Below are positions 1 to 8,300 of a DNA stretch of 64,000 bases, in pieces. The DNA is from Bacteroidota bacterium. GTDB taxonomy: Bacteria > Bacteroidota > Bacteroidia > Chitinophagales > Chitinophagaceae. The translations under genes and the position numbers were made by a program. The notes beneath the pieces are model-generated. The model was not told the DNA's origin, ran no database searches, and saw nothing but the letters and a program-made list of their open reading frames with translations. The DNA lies in the NCBI GenBank assembly GCA_018268015.1, contig JAFDXJ010000050.1:1-64000 (forward strand), read 5' to 3'. Position 1 is the first letter of the stretch. Each line of letters starts with the position of its first letter.

Positions 1-30
1 CTGCTCGTTCCTCGCAGTTCGCAATGACGG
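1..30. repeat. dispersed repeat, copy A (cut by the window edge)
   Basis: These 30 bases are identical to 127-156. On the complementary strand the unit contains CGTCATTGCGAACTGCGAGG. It resembles a dispersed intergenic repeat that I recall from many environmental bacterial genomes (CGTCATTGCGAGGAACGAAG type). The copy lies just downstream of hsdS, outside its reading frame. The left boundary is not visible. Confidence 0.75.
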
Positions 31-81
31 TTGGTTTGTTTTCGCCATTGTGAGGGCTTTGCCTGAAGTAATTTAGAAATG

Positions 82-1395
82 TTACCGTTCATTTATTTGA
101 ATTGTTTTGTTTTTCTGGATTGCTTCCTGCTCGTTCCTCGCAGTTCGCAATGACGGGAACGTTAGCAATTGATCCCGATAATACGCATACTGCTTTTTCC
201 TTAACTCAATCTCCTTTGGCAGCCCTTCGCTTATGGAAGTAGTGAGTGTATCAAATTTATCTAAGATGGAAACAATACGGGCTTGCTCTTCTGGTGAAGG
301 AACTGGTATTAAAACCTTTTCAAGCCCTCTTGCATTAATAGCAGAAATTTTACCAGAGGAAACATGTTTTTTTATTTGGTCGTGAAATTGTTTAGTACGT
401 GTAAAGTATGCTACATATTTTGCATTTATTGGACTTCTAAACGAAAAACAAGCATCATGTATAGCAACACCTTCATCGCTTAACCAAGCTGTTCCCATTC
501 CTATATCTTCTATGGTTTCACCAGCAGCAACAATAACAACATCACCTTTTTCGGCAATTCGTAATTTTTTATTTACAACTAATTCTTCGCTTAGAAATGA
601 TTTGCTTTCCTTAGCCCAAATATTATACTGGGTGTACATTTCGCCATAATGTATGCAAGGAATACCTTTTGAAATCATATCATCTTTGACAAACCTTTTT
701 CCTCTAACAAACTCTCCAACCTCCCCCAACGTCTTCCACTCCACAGTTTTCGTGTTTTCTGTGTTTTTCGTGGTAGAAAAATCCAACAAGCTTTCCCGAT
801 AATAATGATACTGCTTTTTACGAGCTGTAAGCTCTGCTGTAAGCTCTGCTGTAAGCTTTGCTGTAAGCTCTGTAAATGTATCAAGAATACGAACAATTTC
901 TTTTTGAACAGGCAGCGGTGGGATGGGGATGAGGAGTTTTTCAACGACAAAATTATCTAAAGTTGGAATTCCTGCTACTCGGACTCTTGATTTTAAAAAA
1001 TGTTGTTCACCAACTAAAAAATAGTATAGGAATTTATTATTTATAATTCTTGAATGTTCAAGACAAAAACATCCATCAGACGACCAAAAATCAACAGGAC
1101 TATACCCAACAGTTCCAGCAGAGGCTCCTACATTAATTATCATAACTGTATCAGCTGGTCGATTTGAGTTTGAAAAAAATCCCAAGGGCTCTAAACCACC
1201 GTGAAAGACAGGGAATTTTTCATTTTCTGAAAGTTCCTTTTTAGTAAGCCTTTTACCTCTAAGAACTTTGCACACTTCTCCCAGCGTTTTCCACTCCACT
1301 TTTTTTAATGGAAAGTTGAAAGTTGAAAGTTGAAAATTATGTTCATTTTCCATTTTCAATTCTCCCTTTTCAATTGAGTGTTCTTTCTTGTTCAT
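82..1395 (-). CDS. hsdS: type I restriction-modification specificity subunit HsdS
   Basis: DNA-recognition subunit that targets the HsdM methylase (and HsdR if present) to a bipartite sequence. The 437-aa protein has two target-recognition domains (about residues 33-170 and 218-400). Each opens with the same WKTLGEV...RGKR signature and ends in a conserved helix (RKKQYHYYRESLL and RKKQYAYYRDQLL), the classical pseudo-symmetric HsdS layout. Between them lie four tandem (E/K)LTA units (residues about 174-189), as in the EcoR124 TAEL spacer. The start ATG overlaps the dinD stop (ATGA, 4 bases), so translational coupling is likely. Odd points: the N-terminal lead-in, the central linker and the C-terminal tail are each encoded by simple or dispersed repeats, and the last 25 or so residues are not typical HsdS. 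Family call is firm; target sequence unknown. Confidence 0.93.
   Translation of the reverse strand: MNKKEHSIEKGELKMENEHNFQLSTFNFPLKKVEWKTLGEVCKVLRGKRLTKKELSENEKFPVFHGGLEPLGFFSNSNRPADTVMIINVGASAGTVGYSPVDFWSSDGCFCLEHSRIINNKFLYYFLVGEQHFLKSRVRVAGIPTLDNFVVEKLLIPIPPLPVQKEIVRILDTFTELTAKLTAELTAELTARKKQYHYYRESLLDFSTTKNTENTKTVEWKTLGEVGEFVRGKRFVKDDMISKGIPCIHYGEMYTQYNIWAKESKSFLSEELVVNKKLRIAEKGDVVIVAAGETIEDIGMGTAWLSDEGVAIHDACFSFRSPINAKYVAYFTRTKQFHDQIKKHVSSGKISAINARGLEKVLIPVPSPEEQARIVSILDKFDTLTTSISEGLPKEIELRKKQYAYYRDQLLTFPSLRTARNEQEAIQKNKTIQINER
118..157. repeat. dispersed repeat, copy B, translated as the HsdS C-terminus
   Basis: Second copy of the repeat at 1-30 (exact over 127-156), extended to about 118 by the usual GGATTGCTTCC flank. 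It lies inside hsdS and is read in frame as the tail FPSLRTARNEQEAIQ, after the point where HsdS homology normally ends (YYRDQLLTF). Confidence 0.75.
745..775 (-). repeat. ACCACGAAAAACACAG-type low-complexity repeat in the HsdS linker
   Basis: On the coding strand this reads ACCACGAAAAACACAGAAAA followed by CACG, giving STTKNTENTKT just before the second recognition domain. It resembles another dispersed repeat class (CACGAAG-rich) known from environmental genomes. It lies exactly at the junction between the first repeat half (helix ending YYRESLLDF) and the second domain (VEWKTLGEV). Confidence 0.55.
826..873 (-). repeat. four 12-bp tandem units encoding (E/K)LTA in HsdS
   Basis: Units at 826-837, 838-849, 850-861 and 862-873 follow TGTAAGCTCTGC on the plus strand with two single-base variants (C to T in unit 3; final C to T in unit 4). 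In protein they read E-L-T-A, K-L-T-A, E-L-T-A, E-L-T-A. A 12-bp unit keeps frame, so copy-number change would alter the distance between the two recognition domains rather than switch the gene off. In EcoR124I/II such a change alters the spacer length of the DNA target. Confidence 0.9.
1311..1337 (-). repeat. heptamer repeat (GTTGAAA x3) at the HsdS N-terminus
   Basis: Three consecutive GTTGAAA heptamers (TTTCAAC on the coding strand) encode NFQLSTFNF upstream of the first conserved VEWKTLGEV block. Being heptameric, gain or loss of one unit would shift the frame between the ATG at 1395 and the first recognition domain. A second in-frame ATG at 1353 lies upstream of the repeat as well. No evidence of variation can be seen in a single sequence. 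Confidence 0.6.
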
Positions 1396-2243
1396 TTGTT
1401 ATTCTTTTTGCCTTTTAAATTTTTCCTGGCTATTTCTTTATCTAAAGATTTAGCCCTGCGTTCCAGTTTTTTAATGTCTTCTTCTGCCGGTAATTCTTCA
1501 GGCTTAATGCCGCTTTTGCCTAAAAGGCTTCTTACGTCTTTATTGTTCTTAATGTGCTCGGAAGTGATATTCCCTTCGCCTTTGAGGTCGTTCTTTTTTA
1601 CATTAAAATTGGTGATTTCAGTAGCTAATTGCTTGGCAGTAATGGTAATGGTAGGCAAAAAGTCGGCTAAGGGCCTGTTATCTTTTATACCTAATTTACG
1701 TTTCATATCGCTGGTATTATAACCTCCAAACATTGCCCAATCGCCTTTGCTTCTAATGCGGGCAAAACCTGAATTATCAACGCCTCTCTCATATATGTTT
1801 TTAGAAAGTTCGGTTTCAGTAGCAGCCAGTTTTTCACGAGCATGTAACCGCTCCATTAACTGAATGCGTTCTTCTAACAACTCTTGTTTACGGGTTTGAA
1901 TGGCAAAATAACTTTGAGCAAAAGCAATTTGTTCTTTCTTTGTGTCGCCATTTTGCGCTATTAGGTAACAGGCATATCGGGTAAGCATAAAATCTTCTTG
2001 TTCTCTTTCAGCACCCGAGCCAATTTTGACCATTTTGGTGACGTCAACGAAATGGTCGGAAACCGCTTCACCAGTGGTTTTGCAACTGTCTTTGGCTTTA
2101 TTAATGGCATTTAAAAAATTTCGCCAGTCGGCATATCCTAATAATTCTTGCAGTTCACGAGCCAGCCAATATTCAATGCCATCCTGCTCATAAGCATATT
2201 CCTCAAATTGCTTATTTAATTTTATGATGGTGCCTTTTTCCAT
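1392..2243 (-). CDS. dinD: DinD-like protein (BRO-type N-terminal domain) in the RM operon
   Basis: 283-aa homolog of E. coli DinD, a LexA-regulated damage-inducible protein reported to antagonise RecA filaments. The N-terminal 120 residues carry the BRO/DinD-type block (EYWLARELQELLGYADWRNF and FMLTRYACYLIAQNGD). The C-terminal half has the DinD signature around KGDWAMFGGYNTSDMKRKLG and DFLPTITITAKQLATEIT, then a lysine-rich tail. It sits between hsdM (13-bp gap) and hsdS (4-base overlap), so it is co-translated with the methylase subunits. The placement suggests a role tied to the RM system, for example handling DNA damage from restriction; that is inference. No LexA box was recognised. Confidence 0.85.
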   Translation of the reverse strand: MEKGTIIKLNKQFEEYAYEQDGIEYWLARELQELLGYADWRNFLNAINKAKDSCKTTGEAVSDHFVDVTKMVKIGSGAEREQEDFMLTRYACYLIAQNGDTKKEQIAFAQSYFAIQTRKQELLEERIQLMERLHAREKLAATETELSKNIYERGVDNSGFARIRSKGDWAMFGGYNTSDMKRKLGIKDNRPLADFLPTITITAKQLATEITNFNVKKNDLKGEGNITSEHIKNNKDVRSLLGKSGIKPEELPAEEDIKKLERRAKSLDKEIARKNLKGKKNNK

Positions 2244-2256
2244 GCTTTTTTAGTTT

Positions 2257-3813
2257 TTATTCAATTTCCTTTATAATTTCATCAATACTTCTACGCAAGA
2301 CATTTATCTTCTCTACTGTTTTCGAAATTTCTGCGTTTAACTGTGTAATATCCACCTGCTCCCGATTGTCTTTTGCTTCCACATACGAACTCACGGAAAG
2401 GTTGTAATCATTTTCGGCTATTTTATGGTTGTCAATGCTAATGGCCTGGTGGGCTACATCGGCTTTTGCATCAAACAACTGCATTATTTTTTTGATGTGG
2501 GCATCTTCCAAAATGTTGTTGTTGGTTACTTTCTTAAAAAAGTCTTCACCACTGGCATCAATAAACTGGGTTTTGTTGTTGGTTTTATTTTTTGCCAATA
2601 CCAAAATGTTTACCGCTATGGATGTGCCGTAGAATAAGTTGGGCGCCAGGGATATAACGGTTTCTACAAAATTATTATCCACCAAATATTTTCTGATTTT
2701 CTGCTCGGCGCCGCCACGGTAAAAGATACCGGGGAAACAAACAATGGCTGCTCTTCCTTTGCCGGAAAGATAACTGAGCACATGCAATACAAAAGCAAAA
2801 TCGGCTTTTGATTTGGGAGCCAATACACCGGCCGGCGCAAAACGGTCGTCATTAATGAGTGTTGGGTCATCGTTGCCAATCCAATTAATAGAATATGGCG
2901 GATTGGATACGATGGCATCAAAAGGTTTGTCGCCGCCCAATTGCGGATGGAGCAGGGTATCGCCCAACACAATATTGAATTTATCGTAATTAACGTTGTG
3001 CAAAAACATGTTCATACGGGCAAGATTGTAAGTGGTGTGGTTTACTTCCTGCCCATAAAAACCTTCTTCAATAACATGGTTATCGAAATGCTTTTTGGCC
3101 TGTAGCAGCAAAGAGCCGGAACCACAGGCCGGGTCGTAAATTTTGTTTACTTTCTCCTGTTTGTGCATGGCCAATTGAGCAATGAGTTTGGATACATGCT
3201 GTGGCGTAAAAAACTCACCGCCTGATTTTCCTGCATTGGCGGCATAGTTGGAAATTAAAAATTCATAAGCATCACCAAAGAGGTCAATCTGATTGTCTTC
3301 AATCCCACTCCATGCGGGACCGAAATTCAGTTCTTCCACACCTTTTAGCACGGCTGCCAGGCGTTTGTTTTTATTTTGAACGGTATTGCCCAATCTTGTG
3401 CTGGTGGTGTCAAAATCGGCAAACAATCCTTTTATATCCGATTCGGAGGGATAGCCATTGGCCGAATTTTCAATGGCGTCAAAAATAGCTTTTAAGTCTG
3501 TGTTGAGATTAGAGTTTGTATTGGCTGTATGAGCAACATTCACAAAAAGTTGACTGGGATAAATGAAGTAGCCTTTGGTTTTTATGGCATCGTCTTTTAT
3601 TTCGGCGCTGATATTATTATCAGAATAATTAGCATAGTTAATGCTTTCATCGCCGCCTTCAATGTATTTGGTAAAGTTTTCACTAATGAAGCGATAGAAC
3701 AGTGTACCTAAAACAAACTGTTTAAAATCCCATCCATCCACCGAGCCACGAACATCGTTGGCTATTTTCCAAATTTTATTTTGTAATTCTTGTCGTTGTG
3801 CTGAGCTTGTCAT
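2257..3813 (-). CDS. hsdM: type I restriction-modification methyltransferase subunit HsdM
   Basis: 518-aa N6-adenine methyltransferase subunit. The N-terminal HsdM_N helical domain (about residues 8-150) is followed by [17 protein letters not shown] (about 198), SAM motif [12 protein letters not shown] (about 225) and the catalytic NPPY (about 303). The C-terminus ends in a helical tail that should contact HsdS. Length is normal for EcoR124-type HsdM (about 520). It is the first gene of the leftward operon hsdM-dinD-hsdS. The ATG at 3813 follows a purine-rich stretch and homology begins immediately ([18 protein letters not shown]). No hsdR lies in this window; it may be beyond the left edge. 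Confidence 0.95.
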   Translation of the reverse strand: MTSSAQRQELQNKIWKIANDVRGSVDGWDFKQFVLGTLFYRFISENFTKYIEGGDESINYANYSDNNISAEIKDDAIKTKGYFIYPSQLFVNVAHTANTNSNLNTDLKAIFDAIENSANGYPSESDIKGLFADFDTTSTRLGNTVQNKNKRLAAVLKGVEELNFGPAWSGIEDNQIDLFGDAYEFLISNYAANAGKSGGEFFTPQHVSKLIAQLAMHKQEKVNKIYDPACGSGSLLLQAKKHFDNHVIEEGFYGQEVNHTTYNLARMNMFLHNVNYDKFNIVLGDTLLHPQLGGDKPFDAIVSNPPYSINWIGNDDPTLINDDRFAPAGVLAPKSKADFAFVLHVLSYLSGKGRAAIVCFPGIFYRGGAEQKIRKYLVDNNFVETVISLAPNLFYGTSIAVNILVLAKNKTNNKTQFIDASGEDFFKKVTNNNILEDAHIKKIMQLFDAKADVAHQAISIDNHKIAENDYNLSVSSYVEAKDNREQVDITQLNAEISKTVEKINVLRRSIDEIIKEIE

Positions 3814-4373
3814 TTTTTATCCTTTATTAAGTCTTGAGGTTTTATTCCTTTTTGATAAATACTTTCTTTAGGTTGCTTTTTGAAAACGGTTGGCTAAGTT
3901 AATTTTAAAATTCTTGACATTTACATTTTTAAATATAAAAGCTGTTTGAATTATTTCCACTCTGTGCTTTGATAAAATTGGTTTTTAATTTTTACCTGAA
4001 GTCTTGGCTTGAGTGATGGATTAAATAATAAGCGCTATACATAAAGCCAAAGGTGACGCCTTACTGAATACCTGTTTGAAACGTGCCTTGTTGCAGCGTA
4101 GATAGAGGCTGTATGTTGCTCACTAGTCAAAATATGTATTCTTTGTTTTATTGTTTACATTTCGGTGGATCAGTTGTTATGAGTAAGATTATCCAATCGT
4201 GACTATGACCTGTTTATCTAACATCATATACACTTAGGGTATTCAAAGATGCATAGTGTGGATGGATTTTTTTTATTATGCAAAGAATTAAATGTATTTT
4301 GGTAAGATAAACCCTTCTGTGAAAAAAGGGTTATTGAAAGCGCATTCAAATTTTATCAAAGACTATTATCAAG
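3814..4373. other. 560-bp gap between hsdM and the DUF5995 gene
   Basis: Divergent intergenic region that must hold the promoters of the RM operon and of the rightward gene. It is AT-rich and has no convincing reading frame. A weak hairpin, AACCCTT at 4310-4316 with AAGGGTT at 4326-4332, lies 41 bases before the rightward gene; neither side has a T-run, so a leader structure is as likely as a terminator. I see no gene remnant I can defend. Confidence 0.6.
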
Positions 4374-5132
4374 ATGGACCTAAGCATATCGGATATTCTC
4401 AATAGCCTTAATAGCATTAATGAGCAATGTGAGACTACTAAAAATAAAGCCGGATATTTTGCAGCATTATACAAACGAATGACCCAGTGTGTAATGGAAA
4501 ATATCCAAGCCGGAAAATTTGAGGATGGCCCGCGTATGGAAAAATTGGATGTGATATTTGCACAAAGATATTTGAACGCTTATGATGCTTATTTTTCACA
4601 ACATTCATGCAGCAAATCATGGTACCATGCTTTTGAATCTTGTACCAACAATTCATTGATTGTATTACAGCATTTATTAATTGGCATCAATACACATATC
4701 AATCTTGATCTGGCCATCGCCGCTGCAGAAGTAGCTCCGGGCATGACGATCCATGATTTGCATGACGATTTTAATCGCATCAACCTGCTGATTAGTTCAT
4801 TGATTGATGATGTACAGGAAAGTCTTGCGAAGGTTTGGGTTCCTATGCGCATTTTGACCAGGATTGCAAATGGCAGACAAATACCTGTCTTAAATTTTAG
4901 CATAGATAAGGCAAGAGATGCCTCCTGGGCTAACGCGGTATTATTGGCCAATATGAATGCAGACCAAAAGAATCAATATATTAGTCAAATGGATGCCACG
5001 GTTTGTTACTTAGGTGAAAAAATCCAATCACCGGGTATTCCTTTGAACATGCTGTTACCTATGATACGCGCTTCTGAATATGATGATGTTTCACGTACCA
5101 TTCATTTAATTGATACAACGATTGTGCAATAA
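4374..5132 (+). CDS. DUF5995 family protein
   Basis: 252-aa, mostly helical cytoplasmic protein without signal peptide. The block LLIGINTHINLDLAIAAAEVAPG (about residues 101-123), preceded by SWYHAF and followed by a helix beginning DLHDDFNRIN, matches my memory of the DUF5995 family, found in scattered bacteria and fungi with no established function. His and Asp residues in NTHINLD and DLHDD could form a metal site; this is a guess. It is monocistronic, flanked by a 560-bp gap upstream and a hairpin terminator downstream. Confidence 0.75.
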   Translation: MDLSISDILNSLNSINEQCETTKNKAGYFAALYKRMTQCVMENIQAGKFEDGPRMEKLDVIFAQRYLNAYDAYFSQHSCSKSWYHAFESCTNNSLIVLQHLLIGINTHINLDLAIAAAEVAPGMTIHDLHDDFNRINLLISSLIDDVQESLAKVWVPMRILTRIANGRQIPVLNFSIDKARDASWANAVLLANMNADQKNQYISQMDATVCYLGEKIQSPGIPLNMLLPMIRASEYDDVSRTIHLIDTTIVQ

Positions 5133-5146
5133 TCATTTCATTCAAG

Positions 5147-5176
5147 AACCTATTTGGGTAACAATTCAAATAGGTT
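5147..5176. terminator. perfect 10-bp stem between convergent genes
   Basis: AACCTATTTG (5147-5156) pairs perfectly with CAAATAGGTT (5167-5176) around a 10-base loop. It lies in the 56-bp space between the DUF5995 gene and the convergent M28 peptidase, so it can serve both strands. No strong T-run on either side. Confidence 0.6.
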
Positions 5177-5188
5177 ATATCAAAAAAT

Positions 5189-6748
5189 TTATAAAGGAAA
5201 ATCTAAGTCGAAAACAAATTTTTCGGGTTTTGGCAATGGTTTTCTTGGCAGCATTTCATCGCGCATGGCCGTGTTATATACAAATGCAGCAATAATTACA
5301 GCTGCTTGTTGTAAATCCGGAATGGATAAATGATCATAAGTATCCATATTACTGTGATGCGTGCGTGTTTCATATTCCAAAGGATCCTGAATAAACTGAA
5401 ATCCCGGGATACCTACAGCATCAAAACTCAGATGATCCGTACTTCCGGTATTGCTTAATGTAACTCCACCTGCAGCGCCCATATCAGCAAAGGGAGCCAG
5501 CCATGCTTTAAAAATATCTCTTACGGATTCATTACTTTGAGCAAAAATACCTCGTATTTTTCCAGACCCATTATCCAGATTGTAATAGGCCGATATATTT
5601 TGTTGTTCCGGCTTGAGTTTCATATCAGCGGGATTGCCAAAATGTTTTTTTACATATCCAAAACTGCCATATAAGCCTTGCTCTTCACCACCCCATAAAG
5701 CGATCCTGATTGTGCGTCGTGGCTGAATTCCAAGCGCTTTTAAAATGCGTATGGCTTCTAAAGTGGCTATACAACCAGCGCCATTATCTGTGGCTCCCGT
5801 ACCGCCGGCCCAACTATCCAGGTGGCCACCTAACATCACAACCTGACTTTTAAGTTTGGGGTCTGTACCGGGGATCTCTGCAATAAAATTATAACCTGTA
5901 AGATCATTATCATAAAAGGTTGATCGAAGGGCCATGCGTAATTGCACTTTCTGTTTGTCTTCCAATAAACGGGTCAATTTTAAATAATCTTCTGCCGTAA
6001 TATTCATTTCCGGTAAAGTGGCCTGGTAACCAGATGCAAAACCCGAACCCCCATCCACAAATACGGTTCCATCAATCGAACTGTTTCTGCTTTGAATTAA
6101 GCCTGCCGCACCTTTTTTTTCAAGGTATAATTTGGTGTAATAATTTTTCTTAATAAATGGCATAAACAAATCAAGCTGCTCACGCGTTAGCATATATTTA
6201 TCAGGAATATTATCGAGGCTTGAATCACCATATCTGGTAGCATAGGCAATGAAAGCACCCGGTATTTTCATACTGGATGGTTTTGTCATGATAATTTTAC
6301 CTTTGATGGAATCGCCCGCTTTATCAATAGTTGCGGAATCCAGATTATCCAGCATAAATACTTCTGCATTGATAGCTTTGCGTTTTCCTTTTGACCAGGG
6401 TACGGCGTAGGCAATCATGTTTTCATAATAAGGAACATTCATTTCAAGAGTTGCCACCTGATTACTCCAGCCTTTTCCAAATTCTCCCCATGCTTCCGGG
6501 CCGGCATTGGCTAATCCCCATTGTTTACAAAACGCTATAACATAGGCCAGCGCTGAATGATAGCCGGGGGAGTTCGTAAGCCTGGGACCATTTAAATCCG
6601 TGAGATGGTAAGATATAAGCGCTACCTGTGAATTATTTTTTTCTTCATCTCTAATCTTTTGCATCATACTCATATCCACCTTTTCCTGAGCAGCCAAAAA
6701 AGAAAGGATAAAAAATAAAGTACTGAATAAGGCAATCATCTTTTTCAT
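5189..6748 (-). CDS. secreted M28 family zinc metallopeptidase
   Basis: 519-aa exported peptidase (residues 1-20 form a signal peptide ending FLAAQ). The M28 catalytic domain occupies roughly residues 280-500. Zinc-binding and catalytic signatures are visible: GGHLDSWAGGTGATDNGAG (His and Asp ligands), LWGGEEQGLYGS (general base Glu pair) and TGSTDHLSFDAVGIPG (last His ligand region). A PA-type insert (about residues 130-245) precedes it, as in carboxypeptidase Q-like members. Likely role is release of amino acids or dipeptides outside the cytoplasm. Monocistronic; the terminator at 5147-5176 follows. Confidence 0.9.
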   Translation of the reverse strand: MKKMIALFSTLFFILSFLAAQEKVDMSMMQKIRDEEKNNSQVALISYHLTDLNGPRLTNSPGYHSALAYVIAFCKQWGLANAGPEAWGEFGKGWSNQVATLEMNVPYYENMIAYAVPWSKGKRKAINAEVFMLDNLDSATIDKAGDSIKGKIIMTKPSSMKIPGAFIAYATRYGDSSLDNIPDKYMLTREQLDLFMPFIKKNYYTKLYLEKKGAAGLIQSRNSSIDGTVFVDGGSGFASGYQATLPEMNITAEDYLKLTRLLEDKQKVQLRMALRSTFYDNDLTGYNFIAEIPGTDPKLKSQVVMLGGHLDSWAGGTGATDNGAGCIATLEAIRILKALGIQPRRTIRIALWGGEEQGLYGSFGYVKKHFGNPADMKLKPEQQNISAYYNLDNGSGKIRGIFAQSNESVRDIFKAWLAPFADMGAAGGVTLSNTGSTDHLSFDAVGIPGFQFIQDPLEYETRTHHSNMDTYDHLSIPDLQQAAVIIAAFVYNTAMRDEMLPRKPLPKPEKFVFDLDFPL

Positions 6749-6759
6749 ACAAAAAGCAT

Positions 6760-6776
6760 TTAGCTATGCAAGCTAA
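6760..6776. promoter_or_regulatory. 17-bp palindrome upstream of the M28 peptidase
   Basis: TTAGCT (6760-6765), five bases, then AGCTAA (6771-6776): a 6-bp inverted repeat ending 12 bases before the peptidase ATG at 6748. It could be an operator or a short leader hairpin. No regulator can be named. Confidence 0.25.
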
Positions 6777-6924
6777 GCTATTTGATTAAAATGTAAAAGC
6801 AAGATATTTCTTATTCTTCTGGATTGTTGTGGTATCAACTCCATTTTATGCAATACAAAAATTTGTACACAAGAAACGAATGTAAGGCTGTACTTCAATA
6901 TGCATTTTGTATAACTAAAACCCA

Positions 6925-8124
6925 TCAGCCATGTGTTGCAAAATCGCTTAAGTATTGATATGGGGTCGTGAGTTCTCCATTATTCAATATCGTGGCATTA
7001 TCTATCATGGCACTTTTACCTTTATATAATTCTTCGAAAACATACTTAATGAGTTGATTGCCAAAAAAACGGCTTGCGTCACGGGGTAATTCATTCGGTA
7101 AATTACCTACTGCCATCATATCCACGCTGGTTGGCAGGTAAGGCGCCGTTTTTTCCATACTGAATTTATCTACACCATAGACAGGTTCTTCTATGGTGGA
7201 GTCGCCTAAATTACAAGGTACACTTCCATGAAGATCATCCGTGATATCGGCAATGGTTTGAATGTTGAAATGAGGCGTTCTGAGGTCTTCAGCCTGAAAT
7301 AAAGACGGGATATTTTTTTCCCAATAAATTCCATTCATTAAAATATCCGTAGAGGAAATATATTTTGAAAATAAACATTGATAATTTGAAGGATTATTAT
7401 GAAAGTCATCTCTTTTATATCCACCATTTATTTTATGTGCATATAATAATGCGGATTTTAAATGTACAAACACCGGGTATGAAAATGATTTGGATAAATA
7501 ATCATCCGGCTCCACTTCCTGAATATCCATCATATTCATAATTTCCACGATACCTTTCGCTACACGGCCACTGCCGGTTACGGCTATTTTTATTTTGGGT
7601 AATTTAATTCCGAAATACTGATGTATTAAATGCCTGTAATCTTTTTGTTGAAATACTCTTCCCAGGTCAAATTCTCCGGTTCGTTTACCAAATGCCATTA
7701 AGCCATTATGTGCACCAACAACACCCGCAAAAAAACCAAAACCCACAATACGCTGTCCATCTTCATGTTCCAAACATTCATAGTCAATGAGGGTAATTTT
7801 TTTATCCATCATGGCATGCATGAGTTTTTGATTATAGGGTTGTTTCTTTTTGGTATGAGAGAAAAATAAATAAGTCTTTCCGGGTAGTAACATATCTATG
7901 GGTATTTCTTTAATGCCAAGAATAATTTCACAGTCCGAAAGGTCATTCGTTAATTCAATACCGGCCTGATGATATTCTGCATCTGAGAAACATCTCGATT
8001 CTGAATTTTGAACAAGAATCTTTACATTGGGATAATTTTTAATAATCCATTTACATTGAGCAGGAGTAAGCGCTACACGGTTGTCTGCAGGTTTTTTTCC
8101 TTCTTTAATGATACCTATCTTCAT
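6925..8124 (-). CDS. NAD(P)-dependent alanine dehydrogenase / saccharopine dehydrogenase (LYS1-type) family protein
   Basis: 399-aa enzyme of the AlaDh/PNT fold. The N-terminal domain starts MKIGIIKEGKKPADNRVALTP, the hallmark of this family, and the Rossmann glycine motif GSGRVAKG lies near residue 190. LYS1-like features (YECLEHEDGQRIVGFGFFAG; ADITDDLHGSVP) favour the L-lysine-forming saccharopine dehydrogenase subgroup over alanine dehydrogenase. The start was set at ATG 8124 because homology begins there; an upstream in-frame ATG at 8154 adds ten unrelated residues and would nearly abut the divergent ftsK frame. Physiological substrate uncertain. Confidence 0.8.
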   Translation of the reverse strand: MKIGIIKEGKKPADNRVALTPAQCKWIIKNYPNVKILVQNSESRCFSDAEYHQAGIELTNDLSDCEIILGIKEIPIDMLLPGKTYLFFSHTKKKQPYNQKLMHAMMDKKITLIDYECLEHEDGQRIVGFGFFAGVVGAHNGLMAFGKRTGEFDLGRVFQQKDYRHLIHQYFGIKLPKIKIAVTGSGRVAKGIVEIMNMMDIQEVEPDDYLSKSFSYPVFVHLKSALLYAHKINGGYKRDDFHNNPSNYQCLFSKYISSTDILMNGIYWEKNIPSLFQAEDLRTPHFNIQTIADITDDLHGSVPCNLGDSTIEEPVYGVDKFSMEKTAPYLPTSVDMMAVGNLPNELPRDASRFFGNQLIKYVFEELYKGKSAMIDNATILNNGELTTPYQYLSDFATHG

Positions 8125-8276
8125 CTCTTTATTTTTGTCCGCAAGGTAATTCATTCATGTCTGAAAACTTTTGCCTTCGTCAGAAAATTTGCGAATATGA
8201 AAACCATTTATGGAATATTTTTTTCAACAACTTTCAATTCCCTGCATTCAAATACCATTGTCTGTTTGAACCACGT

Positions 8277-8284
8277 TATATTTG
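8277..8284 (+). promoter_or_regulatory. -7 box TATATTTG upstream of ftsK
   Basis: Matches the Bacteroidota -7 consensus TAnnTTTG exactly. It ends 16 bases before ATG 8301, the same spacing range as other boxes in this window (16-23), which supports 8301 as the ftsK start. A -33 TTTG at the usual 19-21 spacing is not obvious. Confidence 0.45.
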
Positions 8285-8300
8285 CATGACTAAATTGAAA

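Noticed and set aside
8157-8300. Longer FtsK N-terminus starting at ATG 8157
   Set aside because: The extra 48 residues are unlike FtsK, would overlap the promoter box at 8277-8284, and would start almost on top of the divergent dehydrogenase gene.
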